Shown here in pieces: positions 23,418 to 34,696 of a DNA stretch of 64,000 bases. Under the pieces are notes generated by a model. The model was given only the letters and a program-made list of their open reading frames with translations. It ran no database searches and was not told the origin of the DNA. The stretch lies in assembly GCA_023014335.1 (NCBI GenBank), contig JAECYW010000025.1, forward strand, positions 248,001 to 312,000. Reading direction: 5' to 3'. Positions within the stretch are counted from its first letter, which is position 1; each line of letters begins with the position of its first letter. The position numbers were made by a program, and so were the translations under genes. Source of the DNA: Galerina marginata (Eukaryota; Basidiomycota; Agaricomycetes; Agaricales; Galerinaceae).

Positions 23418-25120
23418 TGAACCAGTAATGTTTATGAAGTCCTCTAGTTCAGTTTTTGGCAAACGAATATAGCTGAAGTCCTTGTCCTCATCCGCTCTTA
23501 CAATGAAATCGATTTTGTCTATGCTACGGTGGGTGTTATAAGCAACAAAGGCCTGTTATTGTAAGGACTGCTATTACTTACACCTCAATAATACCGATGT
23601 ACCTCCACTCCTCGGGCGATGTTTTCTCAAAATGCAACGGTTTTCCTGTATTTCTCTCGGGACTGAAGACCACAAGGCCATTAGCAGAGGAAATAGAACT
23701 CTTGGGGTCGTATGTGATAACAACATCTGGTCGAAAGAACTGAGATTATCAGGGAAAGCATATCATTTGGTTCGCACTTTTGACATTCAGTGTTCTGCGT
23801 GTTGGTTCTTCAGCACAATGATACCGTTAAATCAAGGACGTGACATACCTGTCTGGATGGGTGGTTGGCGGGGATTTCTGGAGTCGTAAATTTGGGCGAC
23901 TGTCCGTCATGGTGGTCAGAGATTTCGGTCCAGAGGACAAAAGAAAAGCTATAGTATTATTGGGCGTAGTCCATAGAGAGAGTATACAAAAAATTGTTGT
24001 GATAAGTGCTCCCAAGAAATCGATTACTTGGAGAGAATCTGGTAGTGAAATTCCAGGTCGAAAGTTTGATGTTAGATCTCAACCTTATACAAGATACGCC
24101 TGGCTCACAATCGTTAAATCGATCCGATCGATCTTTTGACATGACGAGGCTGTCCCTAATTGTAGTCAGGTGTTACTTTCGCATGTCCGGTCAAGTACAC
24201 GAGAAGAATACCTTCTATAGGCTTTTCCCCGAGCAAGTACCCCACTTAGTACGGCGAGAAAGCCGAAGATGCCTTTTAGAGGTATCGACCCCCGAATTAC
24301 TGGTCGAAGAAAGAGCCACTACGCTGGTTGTTAGTAGTACACATCCATCGCGATCCTCTTCGTCCACGTCGTCCACCACTGCCTTCTCATTCGTATCAAT
24401 GTCGAGGCTGAAATAGAAAAGTTGAAAGCTATGGGTTGTATTTAAAAATTATCAACGAAGAAGAAAATAAAATCGCACGAATTCAACGTAGGTGGTCATG
24501 GCCGGGCCCCGAGCTCCTACTTCCGTCATTCTCAAGGGTCGCGCTCAGGACGGGTTCATACTGAACAAAGTTGAGGCGAATCTTGAAGATGACCTCGCCG
24601 TTGTACCACCTAAGAAGAGGGAAAGAGTTCAATCACAACCCAATAAGAGTATGAAACCGAATATAAGCGAAATATAACTTCAAGTGTAGCTCACCAGCAA
24701 TGCAATACTTTCGCTCGGATAAATTGAGCGAAAGACTGTAATAAAAAAAACCAAGAAGCTCAAGGGAACATACCTACCAGTTATCTAAGTCAAAGCCTTT
24801 GATGCGCCAAAGTCTCGCCTTTGATAGATCATTTGGCGATAGTGAAACGCCAATGAGGTTCTCAGATACACTTCTACGAAGTTTAAAGCGTCAGTACTGC
24901 CAAGTCGGCATGTAATTTAGAGGATCAGGTTCTTCCAGAAAACGAGGTGAGTAAAAAAAAGGTAAAGGATGACAGACAGGACTGAGACGACGGTGGTGGG
25001 CGACGAGGTTGAAGTTGTTCAGTCTTCCGGGTCGGTGACTCAGCGGACCGGGAACCACTTTTGCCGTTGCAACCACGTGATAATTTCCCAGCTGCCGTTC
25101 TCGTTGTTGTCGACGGTGCC
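23418..25120 (-). other. Probable upstream exons of the TPR/CHAT gene or of a separate gene
   Basis: Exon-like pieces with good splice sites occur on the minus strand. One encodes FFRPDVVITYDPKSSISSAN through EEWRYIGIIE (near 23580-23740). The next continues IDFIVRADEDKDFSYIRLPK to NITGSYS (near 23411-23525). An upstream piece carries EISDHHDGQSPKF (near 23850-23930). Less certain pieces lie near 24340-24415, 24500-24620 and 24790-24870. The order suggests an N-terminal beta-rich domain before the TPR repeats, but I could not find a start codon. If the TAG at 23408 is read through without splicing, this is a separate gene. Confidence 0.4.
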
Positions 25121-25923
25121 AGTGACCACCACTACATTTGAATGTACTTTCCTATGATCTCATCTCTTGAAGTCTTCTCTCTGGGACTGATCGATCCTCT
25201 TTTTCTGTCATTAACAAGTCATTAGCTACCTTTGAACGGTAAATCTCGAACTCACCGCGAATTCCAAAAATCGAAGACCAATATCCGCCTCACCCAACAC
25301 ACGACGTTAACCGTTAAAACGTTAATGGTTAGTCACTGGAGTTCCAGAATCAACAACTTAGTCGCGGCTGAAATTCAATATTCAAGCCACATGATTCTAT
25401 CATGATCTCTCTCAGATAATCCACAACGCAAACTCGTCCATTGGCATTTAGTCGAGATCCTGTGCTCATGGCTGTGTCCGTCGAATTCAGCACCTCGTGT
25501 CGAACGTCAGGACTCAGGCCTCAGGGCTCAATGAAGTTTTCAGAGTCCAGACCTTCGCGGGATGGGCATACGATACGACCTCACTCTCCATGATGCACGA
25601 CCACGATGCCTGATAACGGTGCGCAGTCAATTCATAAATCAAGTCCTCACTAAACTGAAACACCGATCGGTGTCTCGAACTTGTAGAAAACTCAACTTAG
25701 ACGCTCAAAATGACAAGGACAATAACAAATCACGACTCGTCGATGCAACGTCGATGTGATAGATATAATGGACAACGGGCACGCCTTTTCAACGATGTCG
25801 GTCCCAATACCCAGGAAATCACTGCAGTTGCAGCATAAATACGCAAAGGACGAGGATCATCCAGGTCAGTTCAAATTCATTGGCCAACGTTCAAAACCCC
25901 ACTTACGAATATCTCTCCCAATC

Positions 25924-26589
25924 ATGTCCGCATTTGACGTCAGCGCATATAACGACCTACCCTTCATCGCCGCTGCCGACGCGCGCTTTGAAGATCAGCT
26001 TGCATCCGCCGGCCTCACGCGTGGCCAGTTCTTCAAGAAGTTGGCTCCCATCTTCCTCGAAGCCCCATACGCCGGGCATTACGCCGCTTGCCTCATCCAC
26101 CGCCACTACTCCCTCAACGAAGGCGAGCGTATGGTCACAAATGGCCCCAGTGCCAGACCCTCCCACGAGACTTCCGCGAATATCGTCGGCGAACGGTGGG
26201 CCAGTAATGGCGAAGTCATCGAGTTCAAATTCACCGACGATCCAGAATCTCATGCCCCTCCTCCACCCGCCGAATTCTTCGCCAAGTTCAAGTCGATCCT
26301 CGACATTCACGGAATTGACATTTTGGGCGTTTGCTATGCTCCAGGCAAGCTTGCAGACGACTATTTGTTCTTGGAGTCCCCTGGACCTGCAGATCGGGAG
26401 CAAGTTACCGACCTCGTTCATTCTTCAACTCCGCAAAGCAAGCACAGCTTTGAAGCGTCCTGGATCCCCAACCTCAGTCCCGATGGCGGCGCTTGCATGG
26501 TACGCTGCTCGAACTGCACTTCAGGCTGTGATTGCTCGCCCTACCGAGTCACTCGTCAAGTCTCGAAGTTTGGAATTACGGGCTACTAG
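25924..26589 (+). CDS. Uncharacterised intronless protein with a C-terminal cysteine cluster
   Basis: The likely start at 25924 (MSAFDVSAYNDLPF) gives 221 residues. An earlier in-frame ATG at 25756 would add a poorly structured 56-residue extension. Third-codon positions are strongly C/G-biased from 25924 onward, unlike the flanking DNA, which supports this start and real coding use. No signal peptide or membrane segment is present. The middle carries HRHYSLNEGERMV and a Pro-rich turn (HAPPPPAEFFAKF). The end has cysteines spaced C-x3-C-x2-C-x3-C-x-C (CMVRCSNCTSGCDC), which could bind metal. I do not recognise the family; conserved fungal hypothetical proteins with an EGE(R)MV motif come to mind, without certainty. 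Confidence 0.72.
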   Translation: MSAFDVSAYNDLPFIAAADARFEDQLASAGLTRGQFFKKLAPIFLEAPYAGHYAACLIHRHYSLNEGERMVTNGPSARPSHETSANIVGERWASNGEVIEFKFTDDPESHAPPPPAEFFAKFKSILDIHGIDILGVCYAPGKLADDYLFLESPGPADREQVTDLVHSSTPQSKHSFEASWIPNLSPDGGACMVRCSNCTSGCDCSPYRVTRQVSKFGITGY

Positions 26590-27222
26590 TCTACTGTGTT
26601 CTCTGGTCGCGGTACTCCCATTCCATTATATTTTCACGCCTTCCATTACGCCATATCTCTTCTTACCTCGTACAATTTTCGTTCCCTACGACTTTTTGTA
26701 ACTTCAGACGTTGGGTTTCCCTTGCTAGGTAGACGCCAATCGCGTAGGGTAGGTTATACTTTCGTGGTAATTCGGATTTTTTCATGATGGACATTAGTGC
26801 GTCGCGCATCTAGAGAAAGGTTATGAAAAATTTCGTTCCCCGAATAAACATTGATATATCAATAACTAACGCCCTTGGGATTTGTGAGATACTTGAATAT
26901 AACGACGAACAGGAACTTACCGCTTGGAACATAAGTCAGGCCAATACTAGAATAAGATAGAGGACGAGAGTTCCGTGTCAGCACCGCGATGGGAGCTTGG
27001 ACGCTGACACGGAGTGCTGAACAAAGAAAGTTGCATTACAACAAACCCAAAACCAGTTCGTAATATTAAATTTACAATGTAAGCTTGTCTCTCAATTGCC
27101 CTACCGATCCCTAATGCAGATGAACGCCACACAGCCGTAACTGTAACTGAGGCAGTGAAAATCGTCCAACCAGTGGTTTATAATTTTTTAAACTTGAAAC
27201 AGACGTTAAGTAGCTCTCATGA
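26590..27222. other. Intergenic, no gene recognised
   Basis: This is the AT-rich tail after the intronless gene. A 61-codon minus-strand ORF (26947-27132) has no supporting motif. Part of it may be the 3' UTR of the DUF6534 gene to its right. Confidence 0.4.
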
Positions 27223-29429
27223 CTATCCGGTGTTTCGATAGTTACCTCGGTGTTTATTCTTGGTGCAGAACACGGTCAGACCGGTTGCTAAAATAACAAT
27301 TTTAACCGGACTAGAATAGGCAGAAGACATATTACCCACCTTCGCTCGAAAATGTTCGTCCAGACTTCTTTCCTGGATATTTCGAGAAGTATAGGTTGAC
27401 TGTGAATTATGACCATCTGAGCGGAGATCAAGGACTACGTCCCGCTGCAAAAAACAAATATTCAGCACGGAATTGAACATAGGGCAAAATAGTAAGTCCT
27501 TACTCCCTCGACCTTCTACATAATCAGAGACGTCCGATGAGCAAGTCAGAAAAATGTCGTCCAAAAGCAGCATACGGACCGTATTGGTACCCCCACTCAT
27601 GTCATTAAATTGTATGCCCGTCGAGACCTGCACGCTATGAATGCTGTCACCTCTAATTGCCTGGACAGATGCTCGGCTATTTAGAGTGGCGAGCAAACTA
27701 TTCGCGTAGACTGAAATACCGCATTGACGGGTGTTAGAAGTGGAAGACTTTTCAACATAAAGCTGTAGAACACTGACGCCTTCCAACGACAAAGTCTATG
27801 GCAACAAACCACAGACTGTGCGGCTTTATGGAAAACTATTAGGAATTTTTCAGAAGCCAGAAAATTGGATATGAATTGCTTTTTCTTACCACGATAACTT
27901 CGATGACGGCAGCAGCTCTAGGATGACGAGGAATTAAATGATGTCATTCTATCGTGACAAGTACTCACGCAGTCAGGACGCAGCGCTCGATTGCATAGAT
28001 TATGAGTGTCGTAAGAATAGTGTCAGTCCTAAAGGTTCCGCTTTAGTGCCATGTATCGAGGAAGTCCTGTGTACTCACCCCCTGAATCCAGTTCGACTTC
28101 CATAAAGCAGATAGCAAAGTAATGCAGCAATTGAGATGTCACCAGCTACGGCGAAAACTGCAAAAGGCGTCGCAGCGAAAAGCTACGATGAAAGTTTCAA
28201 CATCAAGAGAGGTTTTTTACAACAATCTCACCTTGATTTCCGGAATCCTAGATATTTCTTTTATCTTGAACAGAAAAACGACGGTCTCTGGAAGGTCCAA
28301 CGCGTCAGCATCGTTTCGGGTCTTTCTGAGAGTGCAATGATGACCATACCGGTTCCGAAAGCAAAGTTACAAACCACCAAGACTCCCTACAAAACTCGTT
28401 GGCCCTTCAAACCGTGGACAGGAAATAAAGAGTACATACCAACACTGATGCTACCCACCACCTAAATTTGGGTTCGCATACTAGAGGAATATCAGGAACG
28501 ACGGACTTCCCAGAAAATTACAGTCAAGCATACGTACGACGCATGATTCGTGTAATAAAAAAGCTTGTAACTGACGTCAACACCATGGCGGCGGGTTTGA
28601 ATGAAAATACACATACATACCTGTGGACGGCAGTCACGATAACGATGTTGACTAGAAGCGACAGCTATTCGGGATAATAAATTCTCCTCTCGATCGACCA
28701 GTCGTGCATACATACGTATAGTGTCCTTTGGCGAAAGATAAGGAACTGTATTGAAGGCGTGAAAGTATCAGACGACTCACCAATGCCCATCCACCAGACC
28801 AGCGGGGTTGAAGTAATTTGTCACCTGTTTAGCAAATGTCTAAAACAGTGTACTGGGATACCCAGTTATTGGAACCTACGAGATAGAAATAGACGCCGAA
28901 TGACACTGAGCGTGAATCAGCGAGGAATACTGGGAGAGACAGTGCAATTCCATACTCAATGCGAAATGCACGGTTTCAAGAAACCTATTCGTATGGATAA
29001 AGATTATCGCCCGCGACTGGCGTTCCAGGTAGATATTTACATACCAAATGAAGGCTACCTGTTGCGATCTGAGCATCCCTTCAGTATTATAGATGCAGTC
29101 ACTTACCAGGAGTTTCGTAGCCTGCGCATCTTTAGGGTAATAGGCATAGTACAAATACGTCTGGTCGTAGTTGTCAGTGCCTTTTACGAGCAAAGGAAGG
29201 TGTGACTGACTTGCAGGGCTGTGAGGCCATAAAGCCTATGAGTGTCAAGAGACATATGAGAGGTATGAATGTTGTTGGAAATAGAGACGTACACCGCTGA
29301 AACCAATGCACCAATTAAGGAAGCTCCTACATAGACAACCTTCATAAATCATGACCCCTGTTGTAGTGAATCAAATTCACCGAACGTATTGGGGAGGTCG
29401 ATTGACTTTGTCAGCGGAATCGTAGACAT
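27223..29429 (-). CDS. DUF6534-family seven-helix membrane protein (copy A)
   Basis: DUF6534 proteins are agaricomycete integral membrane proteins of unknown function, often in large gene families. Exon pieces follow the usual order. The N-terminal MSTIPLTKSIDLPNT is near 29429, then GASLIGALVSAVLYGLTALQ and TYLYYAYYPKDAQATKLL. WFLETVHFALSM, VTNYFNPAGLVDG and SLLVNIVIVTAVHR come next, followed by a stretch with FGTGMVIIAL and RWTFQRP. The later helices are AGDISIAALLCYLLYGSRTG and TDTILTTLIIYAIERCVLTA. The hallmark IYANSLLATLNSR near 27680 precedes a hydrophilic tail. Two joins (after the second helix, and between exon 1 and GASLIG) cannot be made cleanly, so the gene may be mis-read or slightly decayed. 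The end at 27223 is approximate. Confidence 0.68.
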
Positions 29430-32400
29430 ACTTGTGGTGGTGGTGGAAAGGTGCGGGACAAGGTCGAAGTGCTGCCTTCGCCGTAAATATAAGTCGTCCA
29501 GGCCGACGAGCCATCGTGATTCGGTGGGAAGGTGAGGGGGCTCTGCGAAAAACCTGGAGTGACATCGCGTCCGTTGGAGAATACAGATGAGAAGATAGAC
29601 GGACATACTAGTCCCAATACGACGCCTACGGGCTTATTCGTTACTTCTCAGCGAGGGCGTGAGTTTTGGTTTCCAAACAAGGTGTCTATCATAAGCCCGT
29701 TGAAGAACTTCGCTGCCATTTGGCGTGGAAAGAAACATAGATCGCGGGCAGACGGCGCCCGCAATAACTGTATTCTTATGATTTTCAGTAATCAAGAATA
29801 CATCTTTCCTGCAGCATAGCGTTACCTACAAACCGTCAATAAACTAACTTGGATTTCAGGAGCCCTGACTAAAAAATAAGAGTATAAGTATGCATTAATT
29901 TTGGTGGATGGCCGGGTAAATGTTGGTCATGTATTGAAGCAACTCACTTTGTCGAGGTGGAGTGAATATGTCAAACTTTTCTGTCAATCTGCCAATCAAA
30001 AGACTGGAAGCCACAAGGTTGTTTTGAAGGGCAAAATCAAGGTCAGTGTGATACGTACCCATACAAGGAACAGGTCATCAACTCAAACGTCGATACGGTG
30101 GCCATTGAGAAAGCTGAGAGTTAGTCGATAGAATCAATTGACATTGTTGACAGAAACCGACCCCAGCCCGCTTACGAGACTTCTTCAGTCATGAGTTGCT
30201 TGTCGGATGGCCTGCGAGAACATTACAAGTTACCACTAAGCAGTCTCTTCGCATTGTTCGCACTGAAAGCTCGTCAATTGTAATCGATCACCATGTTGGA
30301 AAGATTGAAGCTTACTGAATAGCTTGATTTGGGAAACGGTCTAAATTTAACCGGGAATACAGGTTAGGAAAATGGCAAGGACAACTGAGAGGCTGAGGAA
30401 TCTCATAGACTTCGAGTGAGTACAGCCTGAGTGTATTACACAGTCCATCTAAATAAACTGACATGAAAGAAGAGATCTGGAAGACGCGTCGTGGACTCGT
30501 GTGTCTGAGAATCCAGAGAACAGGCATCAGCGGCGCAGGAGAGCAAACAGTTCAGGTTACGATCGCTGTTGCGGAGAATCCAAGGGAGAACCAGGAACAC
30601 GGTGATGTGTTGTGGCAAGTTGTGGTATGCATCACGTGAAAGGCGTCTGCTTGGTCCCCCACTTTTTGTCGCCCTCTGGAACTCGTTGCAGCTAGGATTT
30701 GGGGATAGACGGAAGATCAACCGGCCCAAATTATGTTAGTTCAGCCTGCCTAAGTCGTGCGGTATGTCTTACCCTCAGGCTCTCTGTTTAATTATTATAA
30801 TTACGCCCTGTGTTACCTGCAGCCTGAGAGGCCCGTTTAAATTCTTAATAGCTCTATTTTTTTTCACATTTCGTCTAAATTTCCAGTAGTTATTAAGAGT
30901 GAATGTATGTCAATCAGCAGGCCGTTATTTGTTATGCGTACTTAGGAGTCTTCGATAAAACTTGACATATGAGATATTATTACTAAAATGCAAGTTGGTA
31001 GTATGTGGAGCGCAGTAGCCGCAGTCAGGACTGGAAAGAGTTGACAAGCGAGGTTGAACGAAGGTGTCGGAGGATAGCCTTTCAAACCGGAGACTCTGGG
31101 ATAAACTGTATTTATTGATATGCCGCCGTGTTCTTCGGCAGCGGTGGTCATGGTTGCACCGGTATTAACTTACTGATTAATAACCAATCTGCGGCACTGG
31201 CATATAACGAACTAGAATCGGCATGAGAACTGTTCGGTTAAGTTCCCTAGAATAAGCAGTATTACATTGATATATATGTGAAAGGTATCTTATAATTATG
31301 AGTAATGATGTTGAATTCTGGCGAAGTCCGAAACTGATAAGGGAAGATTGGATCAAATATGACGGGCTAAACGAAGGGTATGCGATTGCCATCATCTTAT
31401 TCCTTCCCCGGCTCTTTGACAACTCGGGCAAAACATTTCCTGAACGCCTTTGGAGTGATGTAAGTACACGCCAAAGGAAAAACAAATTCCGTCTCTTACC
31501 TTGACGTAGCTTAAAATATCCGCGACTTTGTTCAGTCATCAGCCATAGATAAGCACCCGGCATTAGGTACGCACAATTGCAAACATGTTTGGGTGCATTG
31601 GGGTGGTATACAGGTTTCTGGGTGGCGACTGCTGAATTTACAATCCACCCGGGCGCAATTGATCTGGGAAGTTTGATGAGAGGTCGACGAATAGGACCAT
31701 TCGCGCTCGTGGTCACTCACTCCATCGTCTTGTATGACCTATTGAATAATATAAATATGTATTTTTAATAGATGGACTAGCAGTGCCGAGAAAGTCTGCT
31801 CACATCCGAAATGTGGTTGCACCTCGTGAATAAATAGGGAAATCTGTTCTCGGCAATCAGATCCAAGAGTACGAGATTGAATAAAGAGACTCACACAAGG
31901 CGGAGACACATATTTTTTCTCCAGAGAGCTGATTTCAAGTGAATCAATCGAAGGGATTATGCGTGGTCTCCGACTTGGTGAAGGAAACGGAGAGCTATTA
32001 TATGCAAATCCTTGCTCATCCTCAGGGCTGAAAATATTTTATGGACTTTGTCTAGACTTTGCGCGACTCCACTAGCAAATTCATCGATATCGCCATTTTT
32101 TTGAGGCGACGAATCGCTTGCCGTCCGATCATACTGTCCTGCTTGGATTGCGACTCGGGAGGGCATGCAGTCAGAGTGACGGTTTGACGTGCTGTGCGGG
32201 CTGTGCCAACGGTCCTAGAATTCTGGCGCTTGTCAGCGAACACCTTCCGCCTGCTGGTCAGTCAGCCTTTGACGTTCAGGCGATTTATATATATATCCTA
32301 ATGTATAATCCCTTTCAATAAAAAATGCTATTGGTTCATTTTAAGTCTCGAGGTCGCCGGATATGCCAAGCAACAGGTCGGAACCTTAAGCGATAGGCGC

Positions 32401-33298
32401 CAGGTACCCGGACTGTTAAGCCGAGCCAAAAGTTGGTCAGCTCACATCGACATTGCGCATCTTCCCTGCTTATTTATCTATATTTCGTTTTCTACCTTAC
32501 AAATTCAAAACTTCCCGTTTATCTTGTGCAATGACTCGTAATTATTCGTCCTGTAACCAATTCTGGGGCTTTGCATGCTTTATTGCTCCGCCGCACCCTT
32601 GGTTGGTTAAGTCACCGGCGTGGTGGAAATGTGGAAATTCTTTCGAGTTTTCTGTCAAGTCCGTTCGCGTCTGGTAATGTGCTAATTAGAGTTTCATTGG
32701 AGGTGTTAAGTGTTTCCGCAAGGCAGTCGACGAATACCTTCAGAGTCACAAACAACTTGAAGAATGGTTCAGCTATAGTTGTGCATCTTGACAGGTACTA
32801 TGTTCTGCGCTTCTTTCGCATATTTTCCTTACCTTTGCTCCACCTTCGACTGCCGCTTTTATACCTCCTCGCAATTCAACATTACTTTGGGAACTTTATG
32901 TATGTAAAGAGCGGCCCCTCGTTATTTCGGCCTGCCATTAGGTGCCTTCTATATCGTAATCAGTGAAAGATATTGTGACCAAGTTGCGTCAGCTATCGAT
33001 GCTAATTAAATGTGGCCAAGGCAGTCGAGAGGCTACAGCGATGATGCGTTACCTTGCCAGGGAACTGACGTGACCGCCAGCCAACGCGAACAGTGTCAAT
33101 GAGTGTAAGCCCAATTGAACAGGCCAGGTAGTCGACTTTGGCGAAGTGATACAACGTTTAGAGTAAGGTGGTTTCTCATAAGTTTAATTCTAGACAGCTA
33201 CCGTGATAATAACACCGTGCAAGAATAACCTAAAAAGTTACAGGTTTCCCATTTTTTCGTCGTCTTTCGAATTCCCCTGATTTAAGTGAGCCTGAGAA
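29430..33298. other. Unresolved stretch between two DUF6534 genes
   Basis: Short ORFs on both strands, none with a recognised domain. A minus-strand ORF at 31957-32166 (ending LRFLHQVGDHA) could be a C-terminal exon. An ORF at 30942-31151 (MTTAAEEHGGIS) has one hydrophobic stretch. A plus-strand stretch near 32700-32800 (VDEYLQSHKQLEEW) looks protein-like but is isolated. The region may contain a decayed or fast-diverging gene. Confidence 0.35.
31298..31635 (+). CDS. Possible two-exon small protein, unidentified
   Basis: Exon 31298-31459 (MSNDVEFWRSPKLI...) ends at a good donor (GAT|GTAAGTAC). It joins in frame to 31567-31635 after a TTAG acceptor, giving 76 residues ending FLGGDC. The middle is hydrophobic (AIAIILFLPRLF). 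The minus strand is also open here, no family is recognised, and chance remains possible. Confidence 0.2.
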
Positions 33299-34696
33299 TC
33301 AGTTTGACCAGGCAGAACAGCTCACACTTACACATGATATGGATAGGTTCGTTACTTCGCACCGTGTTATCAGTACTTCACCTTGCATCGAGTGTGTTAA
33401 GTCGAAACCCCTGGCGTCGCGTGGTGTTTCGGAAACTTGAGAAAGAGGGATTGAGACCCCACGAGGTCGGAGGGTATCAACCGACGGCATAATCTTCATG
33501 CGACTATTGAATGCGACCATCATTGAGTTTGAGTACAATTTCCCAAGTACGCTGACACCTGCTTGATAGTAGGTGGGATGACCTGGGAGAAAGCCTAGTA
33601 TTAAACAGATAATGGCAATGGATGCTGCAAGCAGTTATATCAGATTGCGAGATTCGGCACGGACTGGCGTATAGTCCTACCTGTCAGCGTTCCAGTTTCG
33701 ACAGTCAACTGAATGACTTTTCTCAAAATGAGCTGTGTCTCCTTGATCCCGGTGTCACGTCTTTTCAACTGAAGATTGGAAACGAAGATGAGAAGACGAG
33801 AGAGAGGAGAGAGTTTGACGAACATAATATGTCATTGCAGCTGCTATCACGACATCGCAAGCGGCGCTGCCTCCCTCCCAGATCTGTCCAAATTGATAAG
33901 TCAAAATGGGATGGTGGAAAGCGTCCATGCTTACCGCTGCGATGATCAACACCCGTGTTGTCAAAAAATGACTCCAATGAACAGCTTTCTTGGCTTCAAT
34001 GGCCGCTGCAAGTGCGCCAGAAAGCTGAAGAAATGCCAGCTATATTGCAGGAACCTAAATAATCACCCAGTAATAACCATTCTAGTCTCTCTTACCAGCA
34101 TTATTATTATAGGGATATATTTCGACTGGGCAAGCACGCTGACCCGATATGCGTAGAATGCTTGCGCGATTAGGGCAACTTTTTCGTGATTAGCTACAAC
34201 GACATTCCGCCCGAGAAGAGATTTAGCTCACTGATTCCAGTCATAAGAGGGACAGAGAACCACGCCAGGCCGACGTCATCTAGCGACGCTGGATCCCCAA
34301 AGCCACGCGCAAACGTTTGGAATGCATCATGGGCAATAAGAATCGTTTGAAGCGTCTCAAGCAAGAACGTCCCATATACTAAAATTTTGTTCTGCTGCCG
34401 ATCCCACGGGAATGCCACATAATATATAACTTGTACATGTTCGTCAGCAACTGGTAAGTAAGCTCAACAGGCTTCTGTACTCACATACTTGCACCGTCAA
34501 GACGCCGAAGAGCCCCCAATTCAACAAGTATCCAACTATCTGTTCCATATCATTGATCGCCACAAGGGTGTAGACTCGTACTACTTACCAGAGGTCCCGC
34601 ACTAGAATTTGAACTTAATAGTGAGATATTAATTTTAACAGGCGATTCGACTCACGCTCGGCCAAGCTCGGTGGGGGTTGGCGGAGGAGACGTCAT
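33299..34696 (-). CDS. DUF6534-family seven-helix membrane protein (copy C)
   Basis: The exon order matches the family from start to end. MTSPPPTPTELGRA at 34696 is joined over an intron to AGPL, then IVGYLLNWGLFGVLTVQ, then FPWDRQQNKILVYGTFLLET. ILIAHDAFQTFARGFGDPAS and LAWFSVPLMTGI follow, with helix four and five pieces near 33980-34120. GGSAACDVVIAAAMTYYVRQ (33.85 kb) comes next, then TGIKETQLILRKVIQLTVET. The final helix (SIAIICLILGF) leads to KLYSNSMMVAFNSRM near 33510. A hydrophilic cytoplasmic tail ends near 33299. Joins checked keep frame, so this copy looks intact. Function is unknown; a receptor- or channel-like membrane role is only a guess from topology. Confidence 0.78.
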
